Counted from the first letter of the stretch, positions 28,745 to 38,558 are shown. The stretch is 64,000 bases of DNA from Ancylobacter moscoviensis (GCF_007559435.1 NZ_VMBP01000003.1:62001-126000), one strand, 5' to 3'. Numbers and translations are program-made. Notes: generated from the letters alone by a model not told the origin.

Positions 28745-28940
28745 GCAGCCCGCCAGCCTCCGGCGCGCCGCGAGCCGGCGCGCCCGTTTGCCAGCCCCGG
28801 CAGCCCAGGCCCGGTGACGCCTCCGCTTCCGCCCGAAATCGCGACCACAGCCGCGCCGCCACCCACCCGCGGGCGATGAGCAGCGTCAGCGCGTGGAGGC
28901 CGTGAAGGACGAAGAGGTTCCTGAGTTCTTCCAGATTCAT
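28731..28940 (-). CDS. Possible small protein, 69 residues
   Basis: Open frame from the ATG at 28940: a 30-residue amphipathic/hydrophobic N-terminus (NLFVLHGLHALTLLIARGWVAARLW), then a Gly/Ala/Pro-rich tail. It overlaps the 3' end of the convergent helicase gene by 14 nt. I do not recognise it. The first half looks protein-like, the second less so. It occupies the gap between the helicase and tfoX-like genes, which has no better candidate. Confidence 0.35.
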   Translation of the reverse strand: MNLEELRNLFVLHGLHALTLLIARGWVAARLWSRFRAEAEASPGLGCRGWQTGAPARGAPEAGGLLSLP

Positions 28941-28992
28941 GCCGTCGCTCCATGGATTGTTCTTCCATGGCAACGACGAAAGTCCGCCGGAT

Positions 28993-29358
28993 TCAGCGTG
29001 GACGCGGGCTCCGGGAGCTTCTGCGCCGCTCCGGCGGCTTTGACGCAGCCGCCGCGAGCGCGACGCGCAGCGCGCGGCCGGCGAGTTCGGCCGCCGCGTC
29101 GGCATCGTCGAGCGCCGCCTCGGGCAGCGACCAGAAACCAAGAGCGACACGCTTGCCGCTCCGCTCATAGGTGAACGCCTCCGCGCCCTCGCCTTCAAGC
29201 GTGCGCGCGAATTCGGCATCGGCTTTCAGATAGATACGCTCGCCGACGAAGACGCCGAACATAACGCCCTCGGCGTACAGGCCATACCCACCGAACATGC
29301 GCCGGCAGCGAACCGGGCGGAAGGCGGCGAAGATGTCGGCAATCGCCGCCTCGTCCAT
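28993..29358 (-). CDS. TfoX/Sxy N-terminal domain protein
   Basis: 121 residues. The pattern is that of TfoX N-terminal domains: FRPVRCRRMFGGYGLYAEGVMFGVFVGERIYLKAD, then AFTYERSGKRVALGFWSLPEAALDD. In gammaproteobacteria TfoX activates competence genes with CRP. Here only the N-terminal domain is present (full-length TfoX is about 200 residues) and its role is unknown. It lies 18 nt after sufA on the same strand, so it may be read from the suf transcript. Confidence 0.85.
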   Translation of the reverse strand: MDEAAIADIFAAFRPVRCRRMFGGYGLYAEGVMFGVFVGERIYLKADAEFARTLEGEGAEAFTYERSGKRVALGFWSLPEAALDDADAAAELAGRALRVALAAAASKPPERRRSSRSPRPR

Positions 29359-29376
29359 CGCGGCGCCCTCCGGCGA

Positions 29377-29763
29377 TCAGGCGCCCGCGCCGGTGGTTTC
29401 CTGCTGGACAGGGGTGATGGCGACCGACTCGCCGCAGCCGCAGGCCGAAGTCTGGTTCGGGTTGTTGAACACGAACTGGGCGGAGAGCTTGTCGGCCTTG
29501 AAGTCCATCTCGGTACCGAGGAGATAGAGGATCGCCTTAGGATCGATCAGGACCTTCACGCCCTTGTCCTCGATGACCTCGTCGAAGCGGCCCGCCTCCT
29601 CGGCGAATTCCATCGTGTATTCCATGCCCGCGCAGCCGCCGTTCTTGACGCCGACGCGCAGCCCCACGAGCGGCTTCTCGGACCGCGCCATCACCGAGCG
29701 CACGCGCTCGGCGGCCGCTTCGGTCAGCGTCATTACGGGAGGACGGGAACGCATTTCGGCCAT
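29377..29763 (-). CDS. sufA: Fe-S cluster assembly A-type carrier
   Basis: 128 residues of the HesB/IscA family. The three cluster-binding Cys are visible: one in VKNGGCAGMEY and two in TSACGCGES near the C-terminus. A-type carriers receive clusters from the SufBCD scaffold and deliver them to apoproteins. It is last of the suf genes, separated from sufT by a VOC-family gene and a 136-nt gap. The N-terminal extension (MAEMRSRPPV) is short. Confidence 0.93.
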   Translation of the reverse strand: MAEMRSRPPVMTLTEAAAERVRSVMARSEKPLVGLRVGVKNGGCAGMEYTMEFAEEAGRFDEVIEDKGVKVLIDPKAILYLLGTEMDFKADKLSAQFVFNNPNQTSACGCGESVAITPVQQETTGAGA

Positions 29764-29899
29764 ATCAGCTCTCCTAATCGGCGCCGGTTCAAGGCCGGCG
29801 GATCGGTGCTTCTAAAATGGGGCAGAGCACCGCCCGACACAAGATCATGCGGCGCGGATCAGCCATCGCGGTGGCGAGCAGGCATGTGGCCGAAGAACC

Positions 29900-30340
29900 T
29901 CAATAATTCGGCCAGAGCCCCGGCGTCGCCAGTTCGACCAGATTACCGTCCGGATCGCGGAAATAGAGGCTGACCCCGCCACCCTTCCATTCCACGCGGC
30001 TTTCAATCGCCACGCCCCGCTTTTCAAGATGGACGGTCCATTGCTCCAGCGAGTCCTCGGCGATCGCCAGCGCGTAATGCAGCGGACCATGGCCGTCATG
30101 CGGGGGAATGATCCCGCCGGGCATCCGCACCGGCTCCAGCGTCGCGCCGCGCAGGAACAGCAGCAGCACGCTGCCGGGCGCAACGCCATAGGCGCAGAAG
30201 CGCGCATCGGCGATCATCGGCGTCAGGCCGAACACGTTCTCGTAGAAGGAGCGGGCGCGGGCGAGGTCGTCGACATAGAGGCCGGCCTCCAGCACACCGG
30301 AGAGGGGCGGTGCACTCGTGCCCTCGCTCCCCGCCGTCAT
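29900..30340 (-). CDS. VOC family (glyoxalase/dioxygenase-like) protein inside the suf operon
   Basis: 146 residues. The VOC fold is shown by LEAGLYVDDLARARSFYENVFGL at the N-terminus, HGPLHYALAI in the middle and GVSLYFRDPDGNLVELATPGLW at the C-terminus, with a metal-binding His in the LHYALAI strand and a Glu in NLVELA. Members include glyoxalase I, dioxygenases and fosfomycin-type resistance proteins; the substrate is unknown here. It starts 7 nt after the sufT stop, so it is cotranscribed with the Fe-S assembly genes. Confidence 0.88.
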   Translation of the reverse strand: MTAGSEGTSAPPLSGVLEAGLYVDDLARARSFYENVFGLTPMIADARFCAYGVAPGSVLLLFLRGATLEPVRMPGGIIPPHDGHGPLHYALAIAEDSLEQWTVHLEKRGVAIESRVEWKGGGVSLYFRDPDGNLVELATPGLWPNY

Positions 30341-30347
30341 GCCCGGC

Positions 30348-30722
30348 TCACCAGAGGTTCAGCGCGAGACGGGCTTCCTCCGACATCCGGCCCTGATCCC
30401 AGGGCGGGTCGAAGGTGAGGTTGACGGTGACGCCGGAGACGCCGCCCACACTCGCCACCGCGCCTTCCACCATGCCCGGCAGCTCGGCCGCCGAGGGGCA
30501 GTTCGGCGTGGTCAGCGTCATCTCCACGGCGACCTGCCTGTCGTCGGCGATGTCGACCTTATAGATCAGCCCGAGCTCGTAGATGTCGACCGGGATTTCC
30601 GGATCGTAGACGGTCTTGAGCGCCGCGACGATGTCGTCGGTCAGGCGCTCCAGCTCTTCCGCCGGGATCGCGGAATCGATCGCGGGAGCGTTCGGGCCTT
30701 CAGAGGTCTGGGTTTCGCTCAT
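30348..30722 (-). CDS. sufT: SUF system Fe-S assembly protein SufT (MIP18/DUF59 family)
   Basis: 124 residues. The DUF59 hallmark is ALKTVYDPEIPVDIYELGLIYKVDI followed by TTPNCPSAAELPGMVEGAV, which includes the conserved Cys. The C-terminus is VNLTFDPPWDQGRMSEEARLALNLW. SufT helps Fe-S maturation when demand is high. Its ATG overlaps the sufS stop by 4 nt (ATGA), so the two are translationally coupled. Confidence 0.93.
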   Translation of the reverse strand: MSETQTSEGPNAPAIDSAIPAEELERLTDDIVAALKTVYDPEIPVDIYELGLIYKVDIADDRQVAVEMTLTTPNCPSAAELPGMVEGAVASVGGVSGVTVNLTFDPPWDQGRMSEEARLALNLW

Positions 30723-31966
30723 GCGAAGAGGTCCTGAGCCTTGATGAGGGCGTCGGCGAGAGCGTCGACTTCCTCATGCGTGTTGTAGAGCGCGAACGAC
30801 GCCCGGCACGTCGCCGTCACACCATATCGCGCCAGAAGCGGCATCGCGCAATGGGTGCCGGCGCGAACGGCGACGCCGGCGCGGTCGATGATGGTCGCGA
30901 TGTCGTGAGGATGGGCGCCCTTCACGTCAAAGGCGAAGATCGCCCCCTTGCCCGGCGCATCGCCATAGATCTGCACCGAATTGATCTGCGACAGGCGCTG
31001 CCGGGCATAGGCGCCGAGCGAGGCCTCGTGGGCGGCGATGCGCTCGCGGCCGAGACTTTCCATGTAGACGAGCGCCTCGCCGAGGCCGATCGCCTGCACG
31101 ATGGGCGGCGTGCCGGCCTCGAAGCGGTGCGGCGGCTCGCCATAGGTCACGCCGTCCTCGGTGACGGTGCGGATCATCTCGCCGCCGCCTTCATAGGGCG
31201 GCAGCGTCTCCAGCAGGGCGCGCCGGCCATAGAGCACGCCGATGCCGGTCGGCCCGTAGAGCTTGTGGCCGGTGATGCCGTAGAAATCGACGCCGAGGTC
31301 CTGCACGTCGACCGGCATGTGCACGGCCGCCTGCGCCCCGTCGACCACGACCACCGCGCCGGCCTCATGGGCGAGACGGGCGATCTCCTTCACCGGCGTC
31401 ACCGTGCCGAGCACGTTGGACATGTGGGTGACGGCGACGATCTTCGTGCGCTCGGTGAGCACCCCCTTGAAGGCTTCGAGGTCGAAGGAGCCGTCCTCCG
31501 TCACCGGTACCCACTTGATCACAGCGCCCTTGCGCTCGCGCAGATAGTTCCACGGCACGATGTTGGAGTGGTGCTCCATGATCGAGAGGATGATCTCGTC
31601 ACCCTCCTTGATCGACTGTCCCAGCGAGGAGGCGACGAGGTTGATGGCGCCGGTGACCGAGCGGGTGAAGATCACCTCCTCCAGCGTCGGCGCGTTGAGG
31701 AAGGCGCGGCAGCGCTCGCGGGCCTGCTCATAGGCCTCCGTCATCGCGTTGGCGAGGAAATGCAGGCCGCGATGGACGTTGGAATATTCGTTCTCATAGG
31801 CGAAGCGCATGCGGTCCAGCACCTGCACCGGCTTCTGCGCCGAGGCGGCGTTGTCGAGATAGACCAGCTTCTTGCCGTAGACCTGCTTGGACAGGATCGG
31901 GAAATCCTGCCGCACGCCGGCGACGTCGTAGGTGCCGTTGGCAACGGCGGGATGGATGGTGGTCAT
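30719..31966 (-). CDS. sufS: Cysteine desulfurase, SufS type
   Basis: 415 residues from the ATG at 31966. The PLP Lys is in GITGHKLYGPTGIGVLYG and the catalytic Cys in RAGTHCAMPLLARYG, the type II (SufS) form, which usually needs a SufE or SufU partner. DNAASAQKP and MEHHSNIVPWN are the other cofactor contacts. It mobilises sulfur from cysteine as persulfide for SufBCD. It lies after sufD with a 142-nt gap that contains a palindromic repeat pair. Confidence 0.95.
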   Translation of the reverse strand: MTTIHPAVANGTYDVAGVRQDFPILSKQVYGKKLVYLDNAASAQKPVQVLDRMRFAYENEYSNVHRGLHFLANAMTEAYEQARERCRAFLNAPTLEEVIFTRSVTGAINLVASSLGQSIKEGDEIILSIMEHHSNIVPWNYLRERKGAVIKWVPVTEDGSFDLEAFKGVLTERTKIVAVTHMSNVLGTVTPVKEIARLAHEAGAVVVVDGAQAAVHMPVDVQDLGVDFYGITGHKLYGPTGIGVLYGRRALLETLPPYEGGGEMIRTVTEDGVTYGEPPHRFEAGTPPIVQAIGLGEALVYMESLGRERIAAHEASLGAYARQRLSQINSVQIYGDAPGKGAIFAFDVKGAHPHDIATIIDRAGVAVRAGTHCAMPLLARYGVTATCRASFALYNTHEEVDALADALIKAQDLFA

Positions 31967-32001
31967 GGCTTCACCCGTCACGGACGGCGCCTTCGGTGCG
32001 C

Positions 32002-32085
32002 CGTCATGCCCGGGCTCGGCCCGGGCATCCACGCCTCACGCGTGGAAGGAAGACGTGGATGGCCGGGCCAGGCCCGGCCATGACG
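32002..32085. repeat. Palindromic element between sufD and sufS
   Basis: Units CGTCATGCCCGGGCTCGGCCCGGGCATCCACG and ACGTGGATGGCCGGGCC..GGCCCGGCCATGACG (given in parts) form two strong hairpins inside the suf operon. A small CACGCGTG palindrome lies between them. Same family as at 12164, 34228 and 41320. Confidence 0.8.
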
Positions 32086-32108
32086 ATCCTAATGCGGCCC
32101 CGCCGCGA

Positions 32109-33422
32109 TCACCCGCGCGCCTTGAGCCAGGCTTCCGCCCGCTCGACCAGCGCCTCGCGCAGCCCCTCGTGCTCGACGGTCTCCACCGCCTCGCCGACGA
32201 AAGCCTGCACGAGGAGGCTCTGTGCCTCCTTGAGCGGAATGCCGCGGGCGCGAAGATAGAACAGCAGCTCCTCGTCGATGTCGCCGCAGGTGGCGCCGTG
32301 GCCGCACTGCACGTCGTCGGCGAAGATCTCCAGCTCCGGCTTGTTGTCCATCTCGGCGTCCTCGCCGAGGACCAGCGCGCGGCTCATCATCCGCCCGTCG
32401 GTCTTCTGCGCCGCCTGCCGGACGACGATCTTGCCCTGGAACACGCCGCGCGCGCTGTCGTCGAGCACGGTCTTGAACAGCTCCCGGCTCTCGCAGCCCG
32501 GCACCTGATGATCGACGAACAGCGTCGAATCCGCGTGTTGGCGGCCCTTCAGCAGCGAGGCGCCGTTGAAGCCGACCTGGCTGCTTTCACCCGACAGCGT
32601 GGCGTAAAGCGAGGTGCGGGCGACGCCGGCACCGAGGCCAAAGGTGAAGGCATGGACCTGCGCCTCACGGCCGACATCGAACAGCAGGGTAGCGAGATGG
32701 AAGGCGCTGGCACCGTCCTCCTGCAGCCGCACCACGTCGAGATGCGCCTCGTCGCCGACCACGAACTCGGTCGCGGCATTGGCCTGATAGGCGACCGCCT
32801 CCGGCCCCTCGAAGCTCTCGACATAGGTGAGCTTCGCGCCGGCGCCGACCACGACCAGCGAGCGGGCATAGCTCGCTGCGGCGGCATCGCCGGCGAAGAC
32901 GTGGGCGACATGGATCGGACGCTCGATGGTCACGCCCGGCGCCACGGTGAGGACGACGCCGTCCCTGGCCAGCGCGGTGTTGAGCGCCAGCGCGGCGTCG
33001 TAGCGGCCCGGCAGGATGCCGCCGACGCGGCTCAGCACCTCGTCGCCGGACGCGATGGCGGCGGCGAGCGTGGTGACCGTCAGCCCCTCTTCGAGGCCGG
33101 CGAGGTCGGAAAGCTCGGGCACCACGGCGCCATTGGCGACGACGATACGGCGGGCCTCGACCTCGCGCAGCAGCCTGGCGCGGGCGTCCGCCTCGGCGAC
33201 GGCGGCGGTGCCGGCGACCGGGGTCGCCTCGCGCATCAGCGTGCGCAGGTCGGTGTACTTCCATTCCTCGACCCGCCGGTGCGGCAGGCCGTTTTCCTCG
33301 AAGCTGCGAGCAGCGGCGCGGCGCAGATCGGCGAGGCGGTCGGTGCCGGCCGGCAGACCGCCGAGTTCGGCGATCAGCGCCTGCTCGGCCGGGGTGCGGA
33401 TGGGACGTATCTCAGCGTTCAT
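32109..33422 (-). CDS. sufD: Fe-S cluster assembly protein SufD
   Basis: 437 residues from the ATG at 33422 (MNAEIRPIRTPAEQALIAEL). The N-terminal helical part ends in PHRRVEEWKYTDLR, a SufD hallmark; the beta-helix core follows, with SSQVGFNGASLLKG, VDHQVPGCESRELFKTVLDDSARGVFQGKIVVR and QCGHGATCGDIDEELLFYLRARGI with conserved Cys and His. SufD forms the SufBC2D scaffold. It starts 10 nt after the sufC stop. Confidence 0.94.
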   Translation of the reverse strand: MNAEIRPIRTPAEQALIAELGGLPAGTDRLADLRRAAARSFEENGLPHRRVEEWKYTDLRTLMREATPVAGTAAVAEADARARLLREVEARRIVVANGAVVPELSDLAGLEEGLTVTTLAAAIASGDEVLSRVGGILPGRYDAALALNTALARDGVVLTVAPGVTIERPIHVAHVFAGDAAAASYARSLVVVGAGAKLTYVESFEGPEAVAYQANAATEFVVGDEAHLDVVRLQEDGASAFHLATLLFDVGREAQVHAFTFGLGAGVARTSLYATLSGESSQVGFNGASLLKGRQHADSTLFVDHQVPGCESRELFKTVLDDSARGVFQGKIVVRQAAQKTDGRMMSRALVLGEDAEMDNKPELEIFADDVQCGHGATCGDIDEELLFYLRARGIPLKEAQSLLVQAFVGEAVETVEHEGLREALVERAEAWLKARG

Positions 33423-33432
33423 CGCCCCCTCC

Positions 33433-34197
33433 TCACGCCGCGTCCTGCTGGTACTCGGCATAGCCATTGGCTTCCAGCTCCAGCGCCAGCTCCTTGCCGC
33501 CCGAACGGACGATGCGGCCCTTGTGCATGACATGCACGAAGTCCGGCACGATGTGGTTCAGCAGGCGCTGATAGTGAGTGATGACGATCATCGCGCGGTC
33601 GGGCGAACGCAGGGCGTTGACACCTTCCGAGACGATCTTGAGCGCATCGATGTCCAGGCCGGAATCGGTCTCGTCGAGGATGCAGAGCTTGGGCTCCAGA
33701 ATGGCCATCTGGAGAATTTCGGCGCGCTTCTTCTCGCCGCCGGAGAAGCCGACATTGACGCCGCGCTTCAGCATGTCCTGGCTGATGCCGAGATGGCCGG
33801 CCTTGTCCTTCACCAGACGCAGGAAGTCCGGCGTGGAGATCTCCTCCTCGCCGCGCTTCTTGCGCTGCGCGTTCAGCGCCGAGCGCAGGAAGGTCATGGT
33901 GGCGACGCCGGGCACCTCGACCGGGTACTGGAAGGCGAGGAACACGCCCTTCGCGGCGCGCTCGTCGATCTCCATCTCCAGGAGGTCCTCGCCGTCGAGC
34001 GTGACCGAACCGTCGGTGACCTCGTAGTCTTCCTTGCCGGCGAGGATGTAGGAAAGCGTCGACTTGCCGGAGCCGTTCGGCCCCATGATGGCGTGCACCT
34101 CGCCGGGGTTCACCTTCAGCGACAGCCCCTTGAGGATCTCCTTGCCGTGTTCGCCGTCGATCTTGGCGTGGAGATTGTCGATTTCGAGCATGGCCAT
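33433..34197 (-). CDS. sufC: Fe-S cluster assembly ATPase SufC
   Basis: 254 residues from the ATG at 34197. ABC ATPase motifs: Walker A GPNGSGKS, the Q-loop region FLAFQYPVEVPGV, signature FSGGEKKRAEILQMA, Walker B LCILDETDSGLD and the H-loop Asn-Ile-Val/ITHYQRLL. It drives conformational change of the SufBCD scaffold in the cytosol. The upstream gap to sufB is 129 nt and contains a palindromic element. Confidence 0.96.
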   Translation of the reverse strand: MAMLEIDNLHAKIDGEHGKEILKGLSLKVNPGEVHAIMGPNGSGKSTLSYILAGKEDYEVTDGSVTLDGEDLLEMEIDERAAKGVFLAFQYPVEVPGVATMTFLRSALNAQRKKRGEEEISTPDFLRLVKDKAGHLGISQDMLKRGVNVGFSGGEKKRAEILQMAILEPKLCILDETDSGLDIDALKIVSEGVNALRSPDRAMIVITHYQRLLNHIVPDFVHVMHKGRIVRSGGKELALELEANGYAEYQQDAA

Positions 34198-34227
34198 TTC
34201 ATCTGTTCCGTTGTCTTGAACCCGATC

Positions 34228-34316
34228 CGTGGATGGCCGGATCAAATGCGGCCATGACGAATGCGAGGGTTCTGAAAAATCCGGCGTCATGCCCGGGCCT
34301 GCCCCGGGCATCCACG
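34228..34316. repeat. Palindromic element between sufB and sufC
   Basis: Units CGTGGATGGCCGGATC..GCGGCCATGACG and CGTCATGCCCGGGCCTGCCCCGGGCATCCACG, in the opposite order from the copy at 32002 (stems point outward rather than inward). It lies in a gap inside the suf operon. Confidence 0.75.
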
Positions 34317-34326
34317 ACTTGGAGCG

Positions 34327-35802
<1,476 letters not shown>

Positions 35803-35923
35803 CGTCTCATCTCCTCTCCCACGCGGGGTCAAGGCCCACGGGTCAGGTCAACATTCACATGCGGACACCGTGCGCCCGATGCCCGCCTGCGTCTTCGTGT
35901 GCCGCGCGAGCGCGGCCCTTTCC

Positions 35924-37093
35924 TCACGCCGCGGCGCGGCGGCGTAAAAGTCCCGGCACCACCCGGCGGAACACGCCGATGGTCCGGTCGACATCCTCTT
36001 CCCCGCTCGACCAGCCGAAGGACAGGCGGATCGCCGAACGCGCGATGCGCTCGGGCACGCCCATCGCCTCCAGCACATGCGAGGCGGCAACCTTGCCCGA
36101 CGAGCAGGCCGCGCCGGCACTCGCCGCCACACCGGCGAGATCGAGCGCGATGACCACGGTTTCGGCCGGCACGCCCGGGAGCGCAAGGCACGACGTGTTC
36201 GGCAGGCGGTCGACATCGCCGACGAGCAGGACGAGCTCGGGAAACTCGCACCTTAGAGCGCTTTCAAGCCGTTCGCGCAAGGCATGGATGCGCATCGCAT
36301 CCGCTTCCGCACAGGCCGCGGCACGCTCTGCCGCCGCCCCGAAGGCGGCGATGGCGGGCACGTTCTCGCTGCCCGCGCGCCGGCCGCGCTCCTGCCCTCC
36401 GCCGGCGAAGACCGGCGCGGGCCGCAGATCGGGATCGGCGGTGATCAGCGCCCCCGCCCCCGGAGCCCCGCCGAGCTTGTGCGCGGACACCGACATGAGG
36501 TCGACGCCGAGATCGGAGATCGAGACCGGCATGCGCCCGGCGACCTGCACCGCATCGGTATGGACGAGCGCTCCATGGGCATGGGCGCGCCGGGCCACCT
36601 CCGCGACCGGCTGAACGACGCCGGTCTCGTTGTTCGCCAGCATCACCGAGACCAGGGCGCGACGCCCCTCGCCCGCATGACGCTCCAGTGCCGCGTCGAG
36701 CGCGTCGAGCAGCACGCGCCCGCGAGCGTCGACCGACAGCACCTCGACCCGATCGGCGGGAAAGCGGTGGCCGCGCAGCACGGCGGCGTGCTCGACAGCG
36801 CTGACGAGCAGCACGTCGAAGGTCAGCGCTTCCTCGCCGCGCTGGTAGTCCGGGGTGAGCGCCAGCGTGTCGGCCTCGGTCCCGCCGGCGGTGAAGATCA
36901 CGCCGCGCGGGTCGGCCCCGACCAGAGCCGCCACCCGCCGCCGGGCCGTGTCGATCGTCGAGCGTGTCGCGCGCCCTTCGCCGTGCACGGACGAACCGTT
37001 GCCCGTCGCGTCGAGCGCGTCGAGCAGCGCGGCCCGCGCTTCCGGGCGGACCGGCGAGGTCGCGTTATGATCGAGATAGGTGCGTTCGCTCAT
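35924..37093 (-). CDS. Cysteine desulfurase, IscS/NifS type
   Basis: 389 residues. The N-terminus TYLDHNATSPVRPEA and FTAGGTEADTLAL are typical. The PLP Lys is in SVSAHKLGGAPGAGALI, and the catalytic Cys is in ASAGAACSSGKVAASHVLEAMG on a longer loop (type I, not needing SufE). It is the first gene of the suf operon, so two desulfurases of different type are encoded. Rhizobial suf operons are known to start this way, but an iscR regulator gene often found there is absent from this window. Confidence 0.92.
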   Translation of the reverse strand: MSERTYLDHNATSPVRPEARAALLDALDATGNGSSVHGEGRATRSTIDTARRRVAALVGADPRGVIFTAGGTEADTLALTPDYQRGEEALTFDVLLVSAVEHAAVLRGHRFPADRVEVLSVDARGRVLLDALDAALERHAGEGRRALVSVMLANNETGVVQPVAEVARRAHAHGALVHTDAVQVAGRMPVSISDLGVDLMSVSAHKLGGAPGAGALITADPDLRPAPVFAGGGQERGRRAGSENVPAIAAFGAAAERAAACAEADAMRIHALRERLESALRCEFPELVLLVGDVDRLPNTSCLALPGVPAETVVIALDLAGVAASAGAACSSGKVAASHVLEAMGVPERIARSAIRLSFGWSSGEEDVDRTIGVFRRVVPGLLRRRAAA

Positions 37094-37432
37094 CTTCCTG
37101 CGGCTCGAAATGCCAGATCCGCTCCCTATATAGGAAAGCGTCGCCAAGTCTGCCCGCCTCTTCCGCGAGATGCTTGCAAATTCAAGCGGCCTCCGGCATA
37201 GCTTGGCGTCCCGTCTTCTGCGAAGGAGTGCCGGTCGCGCTGGTTGAACGCGATGCGACCGCAACCCAACGTAGAATATTAGAATTATTCTAATAAGTTA
37301 GGGCTCCAACCCTATGTCGTCAAGGCGCAGGCGGTAAGGCTGCCACCCCCGGGGACCCACGCCGGACGCAGGTTCAGCGTCCCCTCCTGACGGACTTCGC
37401 CTTCCCCCGCCGCATTCAAGGTCACGAACTTC
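37094..37432. other. 339-nt divergent region between suf operon and hydrolase
   Basis: No gene seen. It contains the Irr-like box at 37277-37295 and a perfect 10-bp palindrome CCTATATAGG at 37125-37134, about 30 nt before the suf start codon. No clear -35/-10 pair could be assigned in either direction. Confidence 0.6.
37277..37295. promoter_or_regulatory. Irr/ICE-type iron-response box upstream of suf operon
   Basis: TATTAGAA-TTA-TTCTAATA is a perfect inverted repeat with 8-bp arms and a 3-nt centre. The core ATTAGAA-N3-TTCTAAT matches the Irr box (ICE, about TTTAGAA-N3-TTCTAAA) at 12 of 14 positions. Irr is the heme-responsive regulator of Rhizobiales, and suf operons are known predicted targets. 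It lies 184 nt before the desulfurase start and 138 nt before the divergent hydrolase. Confidence 0.75.
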
Positions 37433-38098
37433 ATGCCTGAGGTCATTTTTACCGGTGAGAAGGGGCGGCTGGAAGGCCGCTACCAGCCGGCCAAGACGCG
37501 CCACGCGCCCATCGCGATCATCCTGCACCCGCACCCGCAATTCGGCGGCACGATGAACAATCCGGTGGTCTACAACCTCTACTACCAGTTCGTGAACCGG
37601 GGCTTCTCGACGCTGCGCTTCAACTTCCGCGGCGTCGGCCGCAGCCAAGGCGCGTTCGACCATGGCCAGGGAGAGCTGGCGGACGCCGCCGCGGCGCTCG
37701 ACTGGGCGCAGTCGATCAACCCGGACGCGCGCGCCTGCTGGATCGCCGGCTTCTCCTTCGGCGCCTGGATCGGCATGCAGTTGCTGATGCGCCGCCCGGA
37801 GGTGGAGGGCTTCATCTCCATCGCCGCCCCGGCGAACCTCTACGACTTCTCCTTCCTCGCGCCCTGCCCGTCCTCCGGCCTGTTCGTGCATGGCGACAAG
37901 GACGCGGTCGTGCCCTTCTCGGCCGTTACCGGCCTGGTCGAGAAGCTCAAGACGCAGAAGGGCATCGTGATCGACCAGCAGACCGTGCCGGGCGCCAACC
38001 ACTTCTTCGACGGCAAGACCGAGGAACTGATGGAGGTCGTGGGCGCCTATCTCGACAAGCGCCTGCCGGAAACCGCCAAGAAGACCAGCGCGGCGTGA
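37433..38098 (+). CDS. Alpha/beta hydrolase (conserved alphaproteobacterial)
   Basis: 221 residues. ILHPHPQFGGTMNNPVVY carries the oxyanion segment. GFSFGAWIGMQL holds the nucleophile Ser, HGDKDAVVPFSAV the Asp and GANHFFDGK the His. RFNFRGVGRSQGAFDHGQGE is typical of this hydrolase group, which is well conserved in the order but without known substrate. It is cytosolic. It is followed by a bidirectional terminator. Confidence 0.88.
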   Translation: MPEVIFTGEKGRLEGRYQPAKTRHAPIAIILHPHPQFGGTMNNPVVYNLYYQFVNRGFSTLRFNFRGVGRSQGAFDHGQGELADAAAALDWAQSINPDARACWIAGFSFGAWIGMQLLMRRPEVEGFISIAAPANLYDFSFLAPCPSSGLFVHGDKDAVVPFSAVTGLVEKLKTQKGIVIDQQTVPGANHFFDGKTEELMEVVGAYLDKRLPETAKKTSAA

Positions 38099-38134
38099 GC
38101 CCGGCCTGAGCTTTCCCTCCGGTCCCGACAAACG

Positions 38135-38168
38135 AAAAAGCCCGACGCTGCGAGCGCCGGGCTTTTTT
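38135..38168. terminator. Bidirectional Rho-independent terminator
   Basis: AAAAAGCCCG..CGGGCTTTTTT with inner CGCT/AGCG stem and GCG loop. T-runs lie on both strands, so it serves both convergent genes (37433-38098 and 38190-38558). Confidence 0.92.
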
Positions 38169-38189
38169 CTTGGGGGGAGAGAAGACCGA

Positions 38190-38558
38190 TCAGTTGAGCA
38201 CGAGCCGCGCCGGCTCGGTGACGGTCACGACATCGCCGCGACGGGCGATCTCGACCGTGCGGGTCACGCCTTCCATGCCGCCGGGCACGGAGAAGCTCAC
38301 CGCCTGCTCCGGCTGCAAGGTGGCGGCGACACGCACCGGCGCGCCATCGGCGACACTGAGCGTGGCGACGACATGGTAGCCGTCGTTCTCGGTCGTGTAG
38401 TAAGCGACGCCGTTCACATAACCGAGCTGAATCTTCTGGGCGGTGGCCGGACGCAGGCCGGCCGGCTTGTCGGCCGCACGCACCGGGGCGATGACGGCGA
38501 CGGCGATGAGACCGCCGGCGACGGCAAGCGGCAGAATATCGCGAATGAGGCTGCGCAT
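38190..38558 (-). CDS. Small exported protein of unknown function
   Basis: 122 residues with a signal peptide (LPLAVAGGLIAVAVIAPVRA, cleavage near residue 28). The mature part is beta-rich (IQLGYVNGVAYYTTENDGYHVVATLSV; AVSFSVPGGMEGVTRTVEIARRGDVVTVTEPARLVLN) with no Cys. I do not recognise a domain. It is monocistronic, ends at a strong terminator and is preceded by an unusually AT-rich 110-nt region that should hold its promoter. Confidence 0.8.
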   Translation of the reverse strand: MRSLIRDILPLAVAGGLIAVAVIAPVRAADKPAGLRPATAQKIQLGYVNGVAYYTTENDGYHVVATLSVADGAPVRVAATLQPEQAVSFSVPGGMEGVTRTVEIARRGDVVTVTEPARLVLN

